Assembly: GCA_945788675.1 (NCBI GenBank)
Contig: CALZMY010000124.1
Location: forward strand, 1 to 26,056
DNA from: an uncultured Gammaproteobacteria bacterium
GTDB lineage: Bacteria; Pseudomonadota; Gammaproteobacteria; SZUA-140
Length of the DNA stretch: 26,056 bases
Direction: 5' to 3'
Of the stretch, positions 24,589 through 26,056 are shown one piece after another. Under the pieces are notes generated by a model. That model had not been told where the DNA came from. It worked only from the letters and a program-made list of their open reading frames with translations, and ran no database searches. How positions within the stretch are numbered: the stretch's first letter is position 1; the number at the start of each line of letters is the position of its first letter. A program made the position numbers and the translations under genes.

Positions 24589-25674
24589 CTATAAACGAGC
24601 AAACAGTTTTTCAAGCATCTCGATATCGATCTTATTTTTCCAGTCATCACCCAGGGCATGCAGCCACATGTGATCAAGCGCGTAGGCGACCCTGGCCATC
24701 TCGGTCAGTTTCTCGCGTGGTAGATCTTTGGTAATGCCCTGCGGCAGTTCGATGTTGTGCAACGCCAGCATCTTATGGAATTCGGAGACATGTTCGCCGT
24801 AGAAATCTTCCAGGTGGTTGAAGCAGATGCAGTTGGCGATGCCGTGATGGGTGCCGAGTACATGTGCCAGTCCATACGACAGCGCATGACACACACCCAC
24901 CTGGGAATAGGTGAGACTCAGGCCGCCGAGATAGGAGGCGACCATCAGCTTCTCGTCGGCCTCGGGGTGATAGGTGTTTTCGTAATTGAGGAAGACATCC
25001 TGGCACATCTCCAGTGACTTCTCGCCGTAGGCGTCGCCAAAGGTGTTGCGACAGTGGCCGGTGAGTGCCTCGACCGCATGGATGTAGGAGTCCATGCCGG
25101 TATAAAAACGTTGTGGCGCAGGGACCCCTTCACACAGTTCTGGGTCTAGGATGATCTGATTCGCCACTGTGTAATCACACTTGATGCCGAGCTTCTTTTC
25201 GGGGCCGCTCAGTACGGCGGTCATCGAGACCTCAGCGCCAGTGCCGGCGATGGTCGGAATGCATGCGCTCCACACCCCCTTGTTTTTGATCAGATCCAGT
25301 CCCTGATACTGTTCCGATGGACCGGGATTGGTCAGCGTCAGTGAGATCGCCTTGGCGTAATCCATCATGATGCCGCCACCGATACCGATCACACCGGCAG
25401 GCAGTTCCTCGTAATCATTCAGAATCTGCTGGGTCAGCGCGTCGACCTTGCTGGTCTTGGGTTCATCTGTGGTGCCGAGCCAGATGATGAAGTCGTTTCC
25501 ATTTAACGGAATGCGCTGTTCAAGTTCCTTGCCCTTAAAGACCTCATCGACGAGAAAGACAAAGAAGGAGGGGGTCTCGATACGGCGCTTCTCAATGATC
25601 GTGCCCAGCTCATTGAAGCTGCCCTTACCGAAGACGAAGTTGTTGACACTGCAAAAATTTCTGAATGTGCTCAT
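24589..25674 (-). CDS. kdnB: iron-containing alcohol dehydrogenase, KdnB-like (Kdo 8-oxidase)
   Basis: This 361-residue group III metal-dependent alcohol dehydrogenase has a nucleotide-binding GIGGGIMMDYAKAIS, the segment IPTIAGTGAEVS, and metal-binding YTGMDSYIHAVEAL and GVCHALSYGLAHVLGTHHGI with the expected Asp and His residues. The opening (RNFCSVNNFVFGKGSFNELG) and FVFLVDEVFKGK resemble KdnB of Shewanella, which oxidises Kdo at C8 so that KdnA can add an amino group. The upstream aminotransferase on the same strand, nine bases away, strongly supports this pairing. Another polyol oxidase is the alternative. It has no strong Shine-Dalgarno and probably relies on coupling to kdnA. Confidence 0.82.
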   Translation of the reverse strand: MSTFRNFCSVNNFVFGKGSFNELGTIIEKRRIETPSFFVFLVDEVFKGKELEQRIPLNGNDFIIWLGTTDEPKTSKVDALTQQILNDYEELPAGVIGIGGGIMMDYAKAISLTLTNPGPSEQYQGLDLIKNKGVWSACIPTIAGTGAEVSMTAVLSGPEKKLGIKCDYTVANQIILDPELCEGVPAPQRFYTGMDSYIHAVEALTGHCRNTFGDAYGEKSLEMCQDVFLNYENTYHPEADEKLMVASYLGGLSLTYSQVGVCHALSYGLAHVLGTHHGIANCICFNHLEDFYGEHVSEFHKMLALHNIELPQGITKDLPREKLTEMARVAYALDHMWLHALGDDWKNKIDIEMLEKLFARL

Positions 25675-25683
25675 GATCGTTGT

Positions 25684-26056
25684 CTATCTTATATTTAAGG
25701 CGTTGTTGATGGTCGTGATCAGGTTGTCACGCAGGGTGGTGACTTCTTCATCTGTCCAAAGCACCTTAATCTCCAGCATCAACAGGCGTTCCATGATCGC
25801 TTCCGATTGTGGCAGACGAATGTCGCTAAAATCAGGTGCGTTCTCAAGCATCGTCACTGGCATTGTGGCGGCACACTTCATCTCTTTGAGGTGATCCCAG
25901 TTGTGGATGTAGTGATAGTTGTTCTTTAGCCAGTAAGCGGTGCCGATGCCAGCGGCATCGAGCGCGGCCTTCACATGCTCGGTGGTCGCCCTGTCCTTGA
26001 GAAAAAATGACAGAAAGGTGGCTGACTCATTCGCTTCATCATCGATGCGACGGAAG
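25684..26056 (-). CDS. kdnA: DegT/DnrJ/EryC1-type aminotransferase, KdnA-like, 3' part
   Basis: Only the last 123 or so residues are in the window; the gene continues past base 26056 with an open frame to the edge (FRRIDDEANESATFLSFFLK, then DRATTEHVKAALDAAGIGTA). The C-terminal segment YWLKNNYHYIHNWDHLKEM, with LPQSEAIMERLLMLEIKVLWTDEE, fits the small domain of PLP-dependent sugar aminotransferases, and the order before a kdnB-like gene fits KdnA, which makes 8-amino-8-deoxy-Kdo. The catalytic lysine region lies outside the window. The GTG at 25974 is not a real start. The family call is good; substrate rests on context. Confidence 0.72.
   Translation of the reverse strand, partial: FRRIDDEANESATFLSFFLKDRATTEHVKAALDAAGIGTAYWLKNNYHYIHNWDHLKEMKCAATMPVTMLENAPDFSDIRLPQSEAIMERLLMLEIKVLWTDEEVTTLRDNLITTINNALNIR

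Overview
The window looks like a chromosome segment of a gammaproteobacterium. The markers are rapA with yaeQ, elyC, an initiator tRNA-fMet, a MipA/OmpV-family porin and a nikR-nikLMQO nickel locus. Base composition is moderate (about 50% GC by eye). No prophage or large mobile island is visible; the only mobile trace is a short decayed insertion-sequence remnant near 5.9-6.05 kb.

Layout. (1) 0.2-4.6 kb: a DUF938 methyltransferase, then a minus-strand rapA-yaeQ pair with overlapping stop and start codons. (2) 4.65-6.1 kb: an NfeD-like membrane protein, a 70-residue membrane protein, a small gene killed by an in-frame stop, and the transposon remnant with a perfect 19-bp tandem repeat. (3) 6.1-11.2 kb: a MipA/OmpV porin, a HIT hydrolase with a pyridoxamine-phosphate-oxidase-fold protein, then a lipoprotein substrate-binding protein followed by a membrane GGDEF-EAL enzyme, a plausible sensor-effector pair. 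(4) 11.4-15.7 kb, all minus strand: elyC, a divergent glycerol-kinase-like FGGY kinase, a glycerophosphodiesterase and a short FAD glycerol-3-phosphate dehydrogenase. Together they could convert glycerophosphodiesters and glycerol to dihydroxyacetone phosphate. (5) 15.8-18.4 kb: a DUF4124 protein; a non-coding stretch that reads as a sigma-54-type promoter plus a small RNA of about 80 nt; a truncated haemoglobin with a ferredoxin-type reductase behind an NsrR-like palindrome (a probable nitric-oxide detoxification pair); and tRNA-fMet.

(6) 18.4-24.4 kb: a nickel acquisition locus covering the whole envelope. The minus-strand operon nikL-nikM-nikQ-nikO encodes an ECF importer and is divergent from nikR. 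A second minus-strand unit encodes an LbtU-like outer-membrane porin and a periplasmic DUF4198 protein. Both units have near-consensus sigma-70 promoters overlapped by dyads that look like operators. NikO ends in a ten-fold His-Asp repeat made by a perfect hexanucleotide microsatellite, and NikR also has a His-rich tail. (7) 24.6-26.06 kb: a kdnB-like iron alcohol dehydrogenase and the 3' part of a kdnA-like aminotransferase, suggesting synthesis of 8-amino-Kdo for lipopolysaccharide.

The best candidates for something undescribed are the small RNA at about 16,534-16,615 and the envelope-spanning nickel locus with its two different operator-like dyads and repeat-encoded metal-binding tail. All functional statements come from reading the sequence and from family knowledge; no searches were run.
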